This document shows positions 1 to 9,107 of a stretch of 64,000 nt of DNA, one piece after another. The DNA lies in the NCBI GenBank assembly GCA_003252395.1, contig QKEL01000013.1, positions 1 through 64,000 of the forward strand, read 5' to 3'. The notes beneath the pieces were generated by a model. The model saw only the letters and a program-made list of their open reading frames with translations. It searched no databases and was not told the DNA's origin. Source of the stretch: Spirochaetales bacterium. Lineage in GTDB: Bacteria > Spirochaetota > Spirochaetia > Treponematales > Treponemataceae. Both the position numbers and the translations under genes were made by a program. Position 1 is the first letter of the stretch. Every line of letters begins with the position of its first letter.

Positions 1-165
1 ATTTGAAGGATATCTGCTGCTGATCTGGCCGTCACTTCCAGAACAAAGAATTCTAACAGCTTAAGCTGAGTGGATTTCTTTAACCTGCAATGAGTTATAA
101 CCACTGTTTAAGTATAAATCGGAATTTTATCTAGTACAGCCCCTAAAATTATCCATATAATATCT

Positions 166-207
166 GGTTAACTTGCAAGCGCCGCAAGGTGCTTGTCCAG
201 TTGAACC
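166..207 (+). repeat. Imperfect palindrome, attC/REP-like copy A (GGTTAACTTGCAAGC...GCTTGTCCAGTTGAACC)
   Basis: Terminal arms GGTT-AAC / GTTgAACC pair with one extrahelical base; inner stem CAAGC/GCTTG; shares TTAAC(T/C)TGCA...TGTC(C/A)AGTTGAA with the inverted copy at 248-290. Confidence 0.55.
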
Positions 208-247
208 TCTTATTGTATTGGCCCTCTGAAGAAAAATCCTAACACAG

Positions 248-290
248 GCTTCAACTTGACACCCCGGCTACGCCGGGCTGCAGGTTAAGC
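248..290 (-). repeat. Imperfect palindrome, attC/REP-like copy B, inverted relative to copy A
   Basis: Minus strand GCTTAACCTGCAGCCCGGCGTAGCCGGGGTGTCAAGTTGAAGC; perfect inner stem CCCGGC/GCCGGG; terminal GCTT-AAC/GTTgAAGC with one extrahelical base. Confidence 0.55.
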
Positions 291-414
291 TGAGGTTCGG
301 CCACCCCTTCGGGCGGGAAAGCGGGAGTCGAAAGGCTCCCATTTTGTATTTCTTGGGGTTGCCCATACCGGGGGTAACCGGACGGCCTTTGGCCCTCCGA
401 TATAGGGTTAGTCG

Positions 415-777
415 TTACGCTATGAGAAACCGGTGGAAATCACAGCCAAGCGCCTCGGCGAGTTTTTTTGCGGTCTTCAGGCCGATGGGGCGCTTATTGT
501 TTTCCATCTCGGAAAGATGGGATTTCGCGATTCCGGACTTTTCGGAAAGCTCATCTAGGGTAATCCCGGCGTTATCACGATAACACCAAAGAACCTCGCC
601 CGAGGTACGGCTATTTCGAAGCTGCTGAAACCAGGGATCGGAATTGACGGGGATAGCCTCGTCGTCGGTAGATACCTCCAGGCCTTTAATGGTCTTCTTG
701 AGCATCTCGACGAGCACGTCGGCGCCGGTTCCGGTGATCTGAACGTCAATATGGGGCGTCTTCGCGTGAACCTGCAT
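415..777 (-). CDS. XRE-family HTH antitoxin (HigA-like)
   Basis: C-terminal HTH (ITLDELSEKSGIAKSHLSEMENNKRPIGLKTAKKLAEALG); overlaps the 3' end of the upstream RelE-like gene. Start placed at MQVHAKTPH rather than the longer ORF start. Confidence 0.8.
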   Translation of the reverse strand: MQVHAKTPHIDVQITGTGADVLVEMLKKTIKGLEVSTDDEAIPVNSDPWFQQLRNSRTSGEVLWCYRDNAGITLDELSEKSGIAKSHLSEMENNKRPIGLKTAKKLAEALGCDFHRFLIA

Positions 778-1060
778 AATAAACCTCGATAACGATAGAC
801 TCTTTCTCATGTCGCCAGCAGGCGACCCAATGGTAATCCAAGTGACAGTGGTAGGTGACCTTCCCGAGCATTGAGTAATTCGGCCAGTGATCCTGAACCG
901 GGCCGGATGTTTCAAGGTCCTCGACCAGAATTTCAAACTTGCGCTGAATTCGGGGCGGGGCTTTCTTGATATCCTTCAATGCTTTTTTCTGAATGGTGAC
1001 CGTGTATTTCACCCCATTAAAGTTACCATATTTGGGAACAGAAGGCAAGGAATTCATCAA
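746..1060 (-). CDS. RelE/HigB-type toxin
   Basis: 104 aa, KKALKDIKKAPPRIQRKFEILVEDLE...YHWVACWRHEKESIVIEVYYAGSREDAPY typical of RelE/ParE fold toxins; overlaps the antitoxin. Confidence 0.8.
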   Translation of the reverse strand: MMNSLPSVPKYGNFNGVKYTVTIQKKALKDIKKAPPRIQRKFEILVEDLETSGPVQDHWPNYSMLGKVTYHCHLDYHWVACWRHEKESIVIEVYYAGSREDAPY

Positions 1061-1127
1061 TTTTTTGGTAGAAATACTAGAAATATCTTCTCTATCATGA
1101 CCAAAGTACGCCGTAGGCGTGGGTCAA

Positions 1128-1158
1128 AAAAAAACACCATCATAGATGGTGTTTTTAT
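1128..1158. terminator. Intrinsic terminator hairpin AAAACACCATCATAGATGGTGTTTTT
   Basis: Perfect ACACCAT/ATGGTGT stem with A-run on the left and T-run on the right (works on either strand). Confidence 0.7.
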
Positions 1159-1182
1159 TTCCTTATATTATAAGGATTTAAC

Positions 1183-1255
1183 TGAGCCACGATGGATTCG
1201 AACCATCGACCCACGCCTTAAAAGGGCGTTGCTCTACCTACTGAGCTAGTGGCCC
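1183..1255 (-). tRNA. tRNA-Lys (anticodon UUU)
   Basis: Minus strand GGGCCACTAGCTCAGTAGGTAGAGCAACGCCCTTTTAAGGCGTGGGTCGATGGTTCGAATCCATCGTGGCTCA folds as a cloverleaf; anticodon loop CTTTTAA. Confidence 0.95.
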
Positions 1256-1300
1256 GGGTTTCGATAACGAAAGCCATACTATACGACGATCGAAAGCGTG

Positions 1301-2473
1301 TCAATACTCGAAGGACAAGGAGATGCCCATATTTAATAGGGGGCGTGAGCCGGGGTCAATGCCGAGTTCGCTTCCGTAGAAGGCAAAGTCGAGCTTGCAG
1401 AAGGTGAGGTCCAGTCCGAGTCCCGCCGCGAGATAGGTTTGGTTGATTCCCGCGCGCAGGCTTACGACGTCCAAGAGAATTAGTTCCGTTCCGAAGTTAA
1501 CGTACAGTACGGGATTCGGGGGAATGGGGTTGAGCCAGGCGAGTATGTCGCGGTAATCGCACATGAAGGTCCACGAACTGACGGTTTGCCAACCGTCCGG
1601 AAGGGGGACTTCGAACGCGGTTCCGACGGAGAGCTTTATCGGTAACAGTTCGCTCTGGGTTTCGGTTTCCGGTTTGGAGGCGAGGTAGTAAGCCAGTTTC
1701 GTATAGCGGGTGGAGAAGGCCGGCGTATAGAGGTCGCGGCATACGACGGCGGCGGTAAAGAGGTCCCCGTAGCGGTACATGAGCCCCGCGTCCACGCCGA
1801 AACCCGTGGAAAGTACCATGGGTAGGCTGTTGACTTTGAGTGAGGTCGCGGTGGCGAGTATGTCGATGGCGGTGCCGCTTTGGTCAAAGAAGGTTTGGAA
1901 ATAGCCCTTCAGCTGAAGCCCAAGGGAAAGGCTCTGTTCCTTTTTTTCGTAGACCGTGACGCCGTACGCGCCGGTGAGGAGGAAGTCTTCGCCGGCGAGG
2001 ATCGTCGCCTTGGTCAGGGAGGGTATATTCGCGACGAGCGAGGTGTCGTTGAAAATGCCGAAGCCGAAATTGCGGTCCACCTTACCGAACGCGATGGGGC
2101 CGGAGAGGGTCGAGCCGACGTATATGCCCTTGTTGTCCGAAACCAGGTTGAGCAATTCGGTCTCGATGTCGTCCGCCAAAAAAGCCGAGGGCAGGTCGAA
2201 GAGGGGGCCCGAAGCGTTCATTGATACCCGGGCAATGGACCAGGTTTCGTCTACGTAGGCGAGGGCGGCGGGATTGGTGAACAGGGTGTCGAAGCCTGCA
2301 ACTTGGGCTGCGTACGGGCCGCCGGTTCCCGAAAGCCCCGCGCTCACCGGGCTGGGGACGAAGGGTTCAAACCGGAAATCGGCCGCGGCGACGGGGATCG
2401 ACGCGGCCAAAAGGAGGGAAAAGGCCGCCATTGCGGTTGGGTGGGGTCTGCGGTGAGAGGTAGCGCTCTTCAT
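1301..2473 (-). CDS. Secreted/outer-membrane beta-barrel-like protein (UPF0164/FadL-like, spirochaetal)
   Basis: Signal peptide then repeated amphipathic beta-strand pattern ending in an aromatic residue (SLSFEY); SGTGGPYAAQVAGFDTLFTNPAALA resembles FadL/UPF0164 N-termini. Confidence 0.5.
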   Translation of the reverse strand: MKSATSHRRPHPTAMAAFSLLLAASIPVAAADFRFEPFVPSPVSAGLSGTGGPYAAQVAGFDTLFTNPAALAYVDETWSIARVSMNASGPLFDLPSAFLADDIETELLNLVSDNKGIYVGSTLSGPIAFGKVDRNFGFGIFNDTSLVANIPSLTKATILAGEDFLLTGAYGVTVYEKKEQSLSLGLQLKGYFQTFFDQSGTAIDILATATSLKVNSLPMVLSTGFGVDAGLMYRYGDLFTAAVVCRDLYTPAFSTRYTKLAYYLASKPETETQSELLPIKLSVGTAFEVPLPDGWQTVSSWTFMCDYRDILAWLNPIPPNPVLYVNFGTELILLDVVSLRAGINQTYLAAGLGLDLTFCKLDFAFYGSELGIDPGSRPLLNMGISLSFEY

Positions 2474-2482
2474 TTCGTTTCC

Positions 2483-3193
2483 TTACGGCGTGGTGGTTCC
2501 GTTCAGCAAATCCGCGATATTGAAGCCGCCGATGGTGGCGTCGTTCACGTCGGGCCGGGTCTGAATGGAGTCGGATACGTTGAGGATGGTGTTAATCTGG
2601 GCGAGGATTGCCGGGTCGCTCGTAACCGCGGAGGGCGGATTGGCGATCGGATCGGCGAGAATGTCCATGATCGCGTCGGTGCCGATGGTGGCAGCCACGT
2701 CGGCGATTACCACGGCGCTGGCGAGGACGAGGGATTCGATGGGCGCGTCGGCCACCGCGTCGGGGTCGTTGAGCACGTCCAAGACGGCGTCGAGATTGAC
2801 CGAGGTGTCGAAGGCGCCGAGTATGTCGCTTACCAGCTGGTCGGTATCGGCTGAATCGCCCGATTGCGCGAGCAGGTCGGTAACCGCTCCCAGGTCAAGG
2901 CTCGCGGTGGTGGCGAGATTGAGGATTTCCGTTTGGTCGTCGACGCTGAGATCCTGGATATCGGCGGTGGATTTGCCCCCCAGGGCGTCGAGTACGGCCT
3001 TCGCGGCCGAGGGATCTTCCGCCTCGCTCGATGCCGCGAGGTCTATAAGGTCGCTCAGGGGCGTTTTCGAGGAGATGCTCACGCTGTCCCGCGCGAAGGC
3101 GGTTCCCAACGAGGTGGTGAACAGTTGCCGACAGGACGTGGCGGCGAATACGGTAACCAGGGCCAGGGCCGGAAGGATTAGGATACGCTTCAT
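2483..3193 (-). CDS. Predicted lipoprotein, hypothetical
   Basis: Signal peptide plus lipobox-like VFAATSC; no recognised domain. Confidence 0.6.
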   Translation of the reverse strand: MKRILILPALALVTVFAATSCRQLFTTSLGTAFARDSVSISSKTPLSDLIDLAASSEAEDPSAAKAVLDALGGKSTADIQDLSVDDQTEILNLATTASLDLGAVTDLLAQSGDSADTDQLVSDILGAFDTSVNLDAVLDVLNDPDAVADAPIESLVLASAVVIADVAATIGTDAIMDILADPIANPPSAVTSDPAILAQINTILNVSDSIQTRPDVNDATIGGFNIADLLNGTTTP

Positions 3194-3266
3194 GTCGCCT
3201 CCCTTATCCCTTAATAGTACCGCATTCGCCGGTAATCCACAAGCTTTACGTTGGCGACGGCCCCGT

Positions 3267-4715
3267 TTACCGGTTCCCGGGAATCCCGACGGGTAGGGCC
3301 CTCCCGTGGCCCGAAAGGCGTACGGGGATTTCGGTTCCCGCCTTATGTCCCGTGGCGGGGATGAGTACCGAGAGGTAATTTTCGGTCAGCGCCCGTTCCA
3401 TCCCGTTTTCGGTTCCCCGCTCCACGATGGCGCGGACCGTTTTACCCTCCCAAGAGCGCTCGTACGCCTCGCGGCCGGACGCGGCCAGTTCGGCGAGGCG
3501 GGCAACCCGCTCTCGGGCGATTCGTTCGGGAACTTTCGGCCTCATGGCCCAGGCTTCGGTGCCCGGCCTGGCGGAAAAGGGAAATGCGTGAATGCCGGCG
3601 AAGGCGAGGTCGCGGCAGAGGCGCCAAGTGTCCTCAAAATCGGTCTCGGTCTCGCCGGGGAAGCCCGCGATGATATCGCAGGCGAGAAAGGGGTCTTTTT
3701 TCGCCGTCCGGAGCCGTTCCGCCGCGCGGTAGACGGTTTCGGCGTGGTAGGGCCGCCGCATGGCGCGCAGGATCCGCTCGCTACCCGACTGAACCGAAAG
3801 GTGGAAGTGGGGGCGGACGCGGTCATTGGCAAGGGCTTCGAGGATCGCTTCGTCCACCCGTTCGGGATAGAGGCTGGAGATTCTCAGCGCGACCGATTCG
3901 GTTTCGGCGAGTATTCGATACAGGAGGTCCGCGAAATCCCTTGATCCGTCGCGGTATTGGGAAAGGTTCACCCCGGTGAGGATCACCTCGCTCCAGCCCG
4001 CTTCCTCGATCCGCCTGATTTGGGCGATTACCTCGTCTGCGGGAAGGGAGACCGCCTTTCCCCGCGCGAGCCTGATGCGGCAATAGGTGCAGTGGTTGTT
4101 GCAGCCGTCCTGTATCTTGATGGAGGCGCGCGAATGGAAGAGGAAGTCGTCGGTGGCAAGGCGGAATGTGGCCGTGCCCGTCGCGTTCGCCCCTTGGCCC
4201 GGTCGGCAAAATTCCGACACGGCGTCGAGCATGCTCGCCTCGGGGTGGAGGAGGCGGTATTCGGCGATCCAGCGGGGCAGTGAGGCGAGCTCGCCCTTGC
4301 GGGACCCGGGAAAGACGCGCACCCGGTCGCCGATGGACGCGATCGCCTCGGCCTCCACCTCGGCATAGCATCCGGTCACGAGGACGGGGGCGCGCGGGTG
4401 CTCGGTCAGGAGGTTGCGGATAAGCCGACGCGCCTTTTGCTCGGCCTTTCCGGTGACGGTGCAGGTATTGACCACGCAGAGGACGGGCTGCTCGACGGGC
4501 TTGAACGCGAACGGAAACGGGCCGCCCGCGGAAGGGCTTTGGTCCCGTAGCGGGGCGGGTTCGGGAGTCTCCTCGACTTCGTTTCCCCCGTCGGAGGTAT
4601 CGGCGCTTTCGGCGCCGACGACGCGATAGCCCTCAGCCGAGAAGGCGTGGGCGAGCGATTCGGTCTCGATCTGGTTCAGCTTGCAGCCGAGGGTTTCAAA
4701 GCGGATACGTTCCAT
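3267..4715 (-). CDS. mtaB: tRNA (N6-L-threonylcarbamoyladenosine(37)-C2)-methylthiotransferase MtaB
   Basis: MTTase family: TLGCKLNQIETE, NTCTVTGKAEQKARR, radical SAM CNNHCTYCRIRLARG. Confidence 0.88.
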   Translation of the reverse strand: MERIRFETLGCKLNQIETESLAHAFSAEGYRVVGAESADTSDGGNEVEETPEPAPLRDQSPSAGGPFPFAFKPVEQPVLCVVNTCTVTGKAEQKARRLIRNLLTEHPRAPVLVTGCYAEVEAEAIASIGDRVRVFPGSRKGELASLPRWIAEYRLLHPEASMLDAVSEFCRPGQGANATGTATFRLATDDFLFHSRASIKIQDGCNNHCTYCRIRLARGKAVSLPADEVIAQIRRIEEAGWSEVILTGVNLSQYRDGSRDFADLLYRILAETESVALRISSLYPERVDEAILEALANDRVRPHFHLSVQSGSERILRAMRRPYHAETVYRAAERLRTAKKDPFLACDIIAGFPGETETDFEDTWRLCRDLAFAGIHAFPFSARPGTEAWAMRPKVPERIARERVARLAELAASGREAYERSWEGKTVRAIVERGTENGMERALTENYLSVLIPATGHKAGTEIPVRLSGHGRALPVGIPGNR

Positions 4716-4721
4716 ACAGAA

Positions 4722-5372
4722 TCAATTGAGAAAGGCCAGCACGCGCTCGCGGCCCCGGCCCGCGTCCTGGTTGGTCGCGTCCAGGGCGATGGCCTTATTA
4801 TAGGCTTCGAGGGCGTAGCGGTATTCTTTCGCCTTTTCCCGGGCATAGCCCAATCGTACCCACCATTCCACGTTGGAGCTTTCCAGCTGGATGGCGGCGG
4901 AAAAGGATATGTCCGCGTGCCGGTAGCGCCCCAGGCGAACGTAGAGCTCTCCCATGAAGGCATAGGCGCCGGCGAGGCGGCTGCCGTTGGGCGCGTAGGT
5001 GATATAGTCCTGGAACAGCCTGAGCGCGTCGGCATTGAGGCCCCGGTAATACTTGGCTTCGGCCTGAATCTCAATGAGCCGGGGGTCGTAACGGTACAGT
5101 TCCCGCCCGCGGGCCGCCCAGGAGTCGGCCTCTTCGTACCGGGCGACCTTGACGAGGGACCAGCTCAATACGACGTAGCTTTCGAGATTGGACGGGTCAT
5201 CGGCGATTTCCGCCTGGCATACCTCAATCGCCCCGGTAAAGTTGCCGTTTCGGTACATGACCAGGGCGTCGGGCTTTTCCTGGGCGGAAAGCAGTCCCGC
5301 GGAGGCAAGGGATACTAGGAAGAGAAAGGCCGCGGCGAAAATTCGGCGGGGGCGGGCGGCGGTTGATATCAT
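4722..5372 (-). CDS. TPR-repeat protein with signal peptide
   Basis: Signal peptide; repeated TPR-like units (AYAFMGELYVRLGRYRHADISFSAAIQLESSNVEWWVRLGYAREK). Confidence 0.7.
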   Translation of the reverse strand: MISTAARPRRIFAAAFLFLVSLASAGLLSAQEKPDALVMYRNGNFTGAIEVCQAEIADDPSNLESYVVLSWSLVKVARYEEADSWAARGRELYRYDPRLIEIQAEAKYYRGLNADALRLFQDYITYAPNGSRLAGAYAFMGELYVRLGRYRHADISFSAAIQLESSNVEWWVRLGYAREKAKEYRYALEAYNKAIALDATNQDAGRGRERVLAFLN

Positions 5373-5378
5373 GGCCGG

Positions 5379-5738
5379 TCAGCGGTTCATGGTGCAGATG
5401 CCCGAGAAAAAGCAGCCGCTTTCCAGGACCACTTCGGGGGCGGTCACGTCGCCCGTGAGCTTCCCCGAAGAAAATACGTGGACCATGCGGTCGGCGGTCA
5501 CGTTGCCGACGACCGTTCCCTTGATAACCACGCGGCTCGCGTGGATGTCCGCCTTTACGGTGGCGGCCGAGTCGATCATGAGGTCGCTGGTGGCCTCGAT
5601 CCTTCCGGTAACGCGGCCCTTGATCATGAAGGGTTCGGCGAATTCGATGGTGCCCTCGAAATCGATGTCCGGGGCGAGAACCGTATCGTAATCCTCCTCG
5701 TCAAGGTCGAGAAGGTCGTTGTCGTTGACGTCTACCAT
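5379..5738 (-). CDS. Bactofilin (polymer-forming cytoskeletal protein)
   Basis: FEGTIEFAEPFMIKGRVTGRIEATSDLMIDSAATVKADIHASRVVIKGTVVGNVTA beta-helical bactofilin repeats. Confidence 0.85.
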   Translation of the reverse strand: MVDVNDNDLLDLDEEDYDTVLAPDIDFEGTIEFAEPFMIKGRVTGRIEATSDLMIDSAATVKADIHASRVVIKGTVVGNVTADRMVHVFSSGKLTGDVTAPEVVLESGCFFSGICTMNR

Positions 5739-5808
5739 GCATTCTACTGTAGCCGCGATGGCCCCATCGGTCAAGACGGGAGGGGAAAGCCGGCTTCGCG
5801 GGGATAGC

Positions 5809-6546
5809 TCACGCCTGGTCTTTGCGGGCCTCGTTGATTTCCATGCTTACGGTTTGCCAGGCGTCCTCGAAGGAGCGGCGCATGGCTTCGGCGTAGGGGT
5901 TGAGAAGCTGCATGTCCAGGAACAGTTCCTCGCTGTCCTTCGCCACCTGGCGGCAGATCGCCAGGAGTTTTCGGTACCAGAGGGTGCCGATGGGCGTATC
6001 GTCGATTCCCATCACGTTGAGGGAGCGGCCGAGCATGTGGGTGAGCGCCTGGCTGAGCGCCGCCTGGCGGTCGTGCTCTTCCGGTGTGATTTCCACCACC
6101 ATGAGCCCCAGGGAGCGGAAAAACTGGGCGAACCCCTCGTAGCGGGCGGCGTCCAGGCGTACCGGGTGCATCATGAGGGGGAGGCCCATAACGCTTTCCT
6201 TGCCCGATTCGGGCCCGAACATGGGATGGGTGGCCAGGATCGGCGTGGAAGGGGGCAGGAGCTCGAGCATCCACTCGACGGGCTTGACCTTGACCGAGCA
6301 GGTATCCACCACGACGGTATCCGGGCCGAGAAGGGGGGCGATGCGTTCGAGGGTATCGCGCATGGTGCGCATGGGAACGCACAGGAAGACGACGGGAAGC
6401 CGGCACAGCTCTTCCAGGCTTACCAGGGAGCAGGGCGGGTCTTCCCGCGGGCTCCGATTCCAACCGCTCACTTCGTATCCGTGCGAGAGTACCTTTGTCC
6501 AGAACAAACCGAAACGGCCGAGGCCGAGCACGCCGACTTTATCCAT
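5809..6546 (-). CDS. Prephenate dehydrogenase family protein
   Basis: N-terminal Rossmann motif VGVLGLGRFGLFW; VDTCSVKVKPVEWM; ATHPMFGPESG. Confidence 0.8.
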   Translation of the reverse strand: MDKVGVLGLGRFGLFWTKVLSHGYEVSGWNRSPREDPPCSLVSLEELCRLPVVFLCVPMRTMRDTLERIAPLLGPDTVVVDTCSVKVKPVEWMLELLPPSTPILATHPMFGPESGKESVMGLPLMMHPVRLDAARYEGFAQFFRSLGLMVVEITPEEHDRQAALSQALTHMLGRSLNVMGIDDTPIGTLWYRKLLAICRQVAKDSEELFLDMQLLNPYAEAMRRSFEDAWQTVSMEINEARKDQA

Positions 6547-6707
6547 AAGGATTTCAAGCTAGCGGGAAATCGGGTCGGCTGTCAAGGAACGGGCGGTCGC
6601 GCGAGGCAGGAATACCGGTAACTTGTCGAACGCGCGCGCTTCGGATATGCTTATGGCGGTTCAATCACTTCTATATTAACACCGGAAATAAGGAGACTCA
6701 GAAACAA

Positions 6708-7712
6708 ATGAATTTCGTAGAATCCATGAAAAGCCGCGCCGTGGCGTACGGTAACCGCCTCGTTCTCCCCGAAGGTACCGAAAAGAGGACCGTACAGGCC
6801 GCGAGAAAGATTATCGACGGAAAGATCGCCTCTGCCGTTACCCTTCTCGGAAACGCCTCCGCCGTGGCAAAGGTCGCCGCAGAGGTCGGCGTGAAGCTCG
6901 ACGGCATTACCGTCATCGATCCCGCCGCTTCCGAACTGCTCGCCGACTTCGCCCATACCTATTACGAGAAGCGCAAGGCCAAGGGAATGACCGAGGAACA
7001 GGCCAAGACAGACATGTCCGGCATTCTCCGCTTCGGCGCCATGATGGTCGCCAAGGGCCTCGCGGACTCCATGGTCGCGGGCGCCGAAAATACCACCGGC
7101 GACGTGCTTCGCGCGGGCCTCACCGTGATCGGAACCGCCCCCGGAACCAAGACCGCCTCTTCCTGCTTCGTGATGGATACCAAGGACCCGAAATGGGGCG
7201 CCGACGGCCTCTTGATTTTCGCCGACTGCGCGGTAATCCCCACCCCGAGCTCCGAGCAACTCGCCGATATCGCCGCCTCGGCCGCGGTAAGCTGCCGCGC
7301 CTTTACCGGCGCCGAGCCCGTGGTTGCCCTGCTTTCCTTCTCCACGAAGGGCTCGGGCGGCAAGGACGAGAACGTGCTCCGCGTGCAGGAAGCCGCGCGG
7401 ATTCTCGGCGAACGCAAACCCGACTTCGTGTTCGACGGCGAGCTCCAGGCCGACGCCGCCCTCATTCCCTCGGTCACCGAGAAAAAGGCCCCGGGCAGCC
7501 CGATTACCGGCAAGGTAAATACCCTTGTGTTCCCGGACCTGGGGAGCGGTAATATCGGCTATAAGCTCGTGCAGCGCCTGGCCAACGCCGAGGCCTTCGG
7601 TCCCTTCCTCCAGGGCTTCGCCAAGCCCATTTCCGACCTTTCCCGCGGCTGCTCGGTGGACGACATCGTGACCACCGCCGCCGTCACCCTGGTTCAGGCG
7701 GGCAAGAAGTAA
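6708..7712 (+). CDS. pta: Phosphate acetyltransferase
   Basis: Pta family: RLVLPEGTEKRTVQAA, SGILRFGAMMVAKGLADSMVAGAENTTGDVLRAGL, GPFLQGFAKPISDLSRGCSVDDIV. Confidence 0.93.
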   Translation: MNFVESMKSRAVAYGNRLVLPEGTEKRTVQAARKIIDGKIASAVTLLGNASAVAKVAAEVGVKLDGITVIDPAASELLADFAHTYYEKRKAKGMTEEQAKTDMSGILRFGAMMVAKGLADSMVAGAENTTGDVLRAGLTVIGTAPGTKTASSCFVMDTKDPKWGADGLLIFADCAVIPTPSSEQLADIAASAAVSCRAFTGAEPVVALLSFSTKGSGGKDENVLRVQEAARILGERKPDFVFDGELQADAALIPSVTEKKAPGSPITGKVNTLVFPDLGSGNIGYKLVQRLANAEAFGPFLQGFAKPISDLSRGCSVDDIVTTAAVTLVQAGKK

Positions 7713-7757
7713 CGAAACCGATCGTTCGGCCGCCTGAGCGCCATGCCGCACGAAATA

Positions 7758-7789
7758 AGCGCCGGGATTATCGCCCGGCGCTTTTTTTT
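7758..7789 (+). terminator. Intrinsic terminator downstream of pta
   Basis: AGCGCCGGG-ATTATC-GCCCGGCGCT followed by T8. Confidence 0.85.
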
Positions 7790-7895
7790 GAAGCCTTCCG
7801 CGAAAACCCTCAACCGGGCTAGCCGGAAGGCTTTTTCATTTACCCGCCCCCGCCCCGCGGCCGCCCCCTTACCCTGGGAAGCGGAAATTGAGAGC

Positions 7896-7908
7896 AGGGT
7901 CTGACCCT
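7896..7908. repeat. REP-like palindrome AGGGTCTGACCCT
   Basis: 6-bp arms AGGGTC/GACCCT; matches the palindrome core at 44352-44364. Confidence 0.4.
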
Positions 7909-8022
7909 AAATGACCGCGGACGCCCCACGAATGTTTCACGGCACCCGAGTGGGGGTAGCGGAAGGCCCTTGCCGTTCCGGCAAGGACTGGAGCGAGGGG
8001 GAGACTTCCCCCTCCAGATTCC

Positions 8023-9027
8023 TTAGCGGTGCTTGTCCACCCAGTGGAGGATGGTGGAGGTGACGACGGCGATGACCGCGAAGCCGACGATGAGCAGGGG
8101 ATAGGAGACGCGCCAGTTTTCGGGCCCGGTCATCATGGACCATTCGGACATGCCGCCGATGCCCGACAGGAGGGTGAGGGGCATGAAGATGGTGGTGATG
8201 AAGGTGAGGCGGCTTACCGAGCGGTTCATGCGGTTCGAGGCCTCGGCCATGGAGTTGCTGGAGAGGGTGAGGTTCATTTGGATGAGGTTGCCGATCATTT
8301 CGCGGGCCGCCTCGGCGAGGTCGAGGTAGCTGGAAAGGTGGTCGTAGATGTCGCCGAAGTAGGGCAGGAGGCTTTCCGCGATGAGGGGGCTTTCGCGGCG
8401 CCGCAGGCGGGAAACGAGCTCGCGCTCGTAGTTGAGGCTTTTCCGCAGGCTGAGGAGGTCCCTCCTGATGTCGCTGAGCTCGGCGGGATCGAAGCCGCGG
8501 GAACCGGTTATGACGCCGTCCTCGATTTCGGTTATGCGCTCGGTGATGCCCTCAATGGCGGGAAAGACGCGGTCGACGATTTCGTCCATGAGGGCGTGGA
8601 GTACCATGGCGGGACCCGCGGTGACGCGGCTTCGGCGAATCCGTTCCAGGGTTTTCGCGAAGGGCGTGCGTTTTTCCGAGGCGTTGCGGCGGACCGACAG
8701 GAGAAAGTCGCGGCCGAGGAAATAGTTGATTTCGGAGAGTTCGATTCCCCCGGGCGCGTCGATGACGTCGTTGAACACCAGGCCGAGATAGTCCGGGAAG
8801 ATGTCTATTTTGGGGATCGGGCTCGCGTCGAAGCAATCGTCCACAGAGAGCCGGTGCAGGTCGAAATTGACCGCGAGGTCCTCGAGTTCGATGCGTTCGG
8901 GGTCGAGGCAATCGATCCAGTAAAAACCCGTACCGTCCGGGGCGTTTTTCCGCTTGAAAAAATCCACGGCGTTGTTGAACTGGGCCAGGCCGCCCGCTGC
9001 GTCTATATGAAAATAGGTGGTGTTCAT
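8023..9027 (-). CDS. corA: CorA-family divalent cation transporter
   Basis: CorA architecture; C-terminal MPLTLLSGIGGMSEW...two TM helices; start chosen at MNTTYF. Confidence 0.85.
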   Translation of the reverse strand: MNTTYFHIDAAGGLAQFNNAVDFFKRKNAPDGTGFYWIDCLDPERIELEDLAVNFDLHRLSVDDCFDASPIPKIDIFPDYLGLVFNDVIDAPGGIELSEINYFLGRDFLLSVRRNASEKRTPFAKTLERIRRSRVTAGPAMVLHALMDEIVDRVFPAIEGITERITEIEDGVITGSRGFDPAELSDIRRDLLSLRKSLNYERELVSRLRRRESPLIAESLLPYFGDIYDHLSSYLDLAEAAREMIGNLIQMNLTLSSNSMAEASNRMNRSVSRLTFITTIFMPLTLLSGIGGMSEWSMMTGPENWRVSYPLLIVGFAVIAVVTSTILHWVDKHR

Positions 9028-9107
9028 GTCGTTTCCCATTGTAGCCCTACTCCGACGGGGTGTCAAAACGCTTGACTGGCCGCGGGGAAGCGGGCGATTA
9101 TGGGCGC

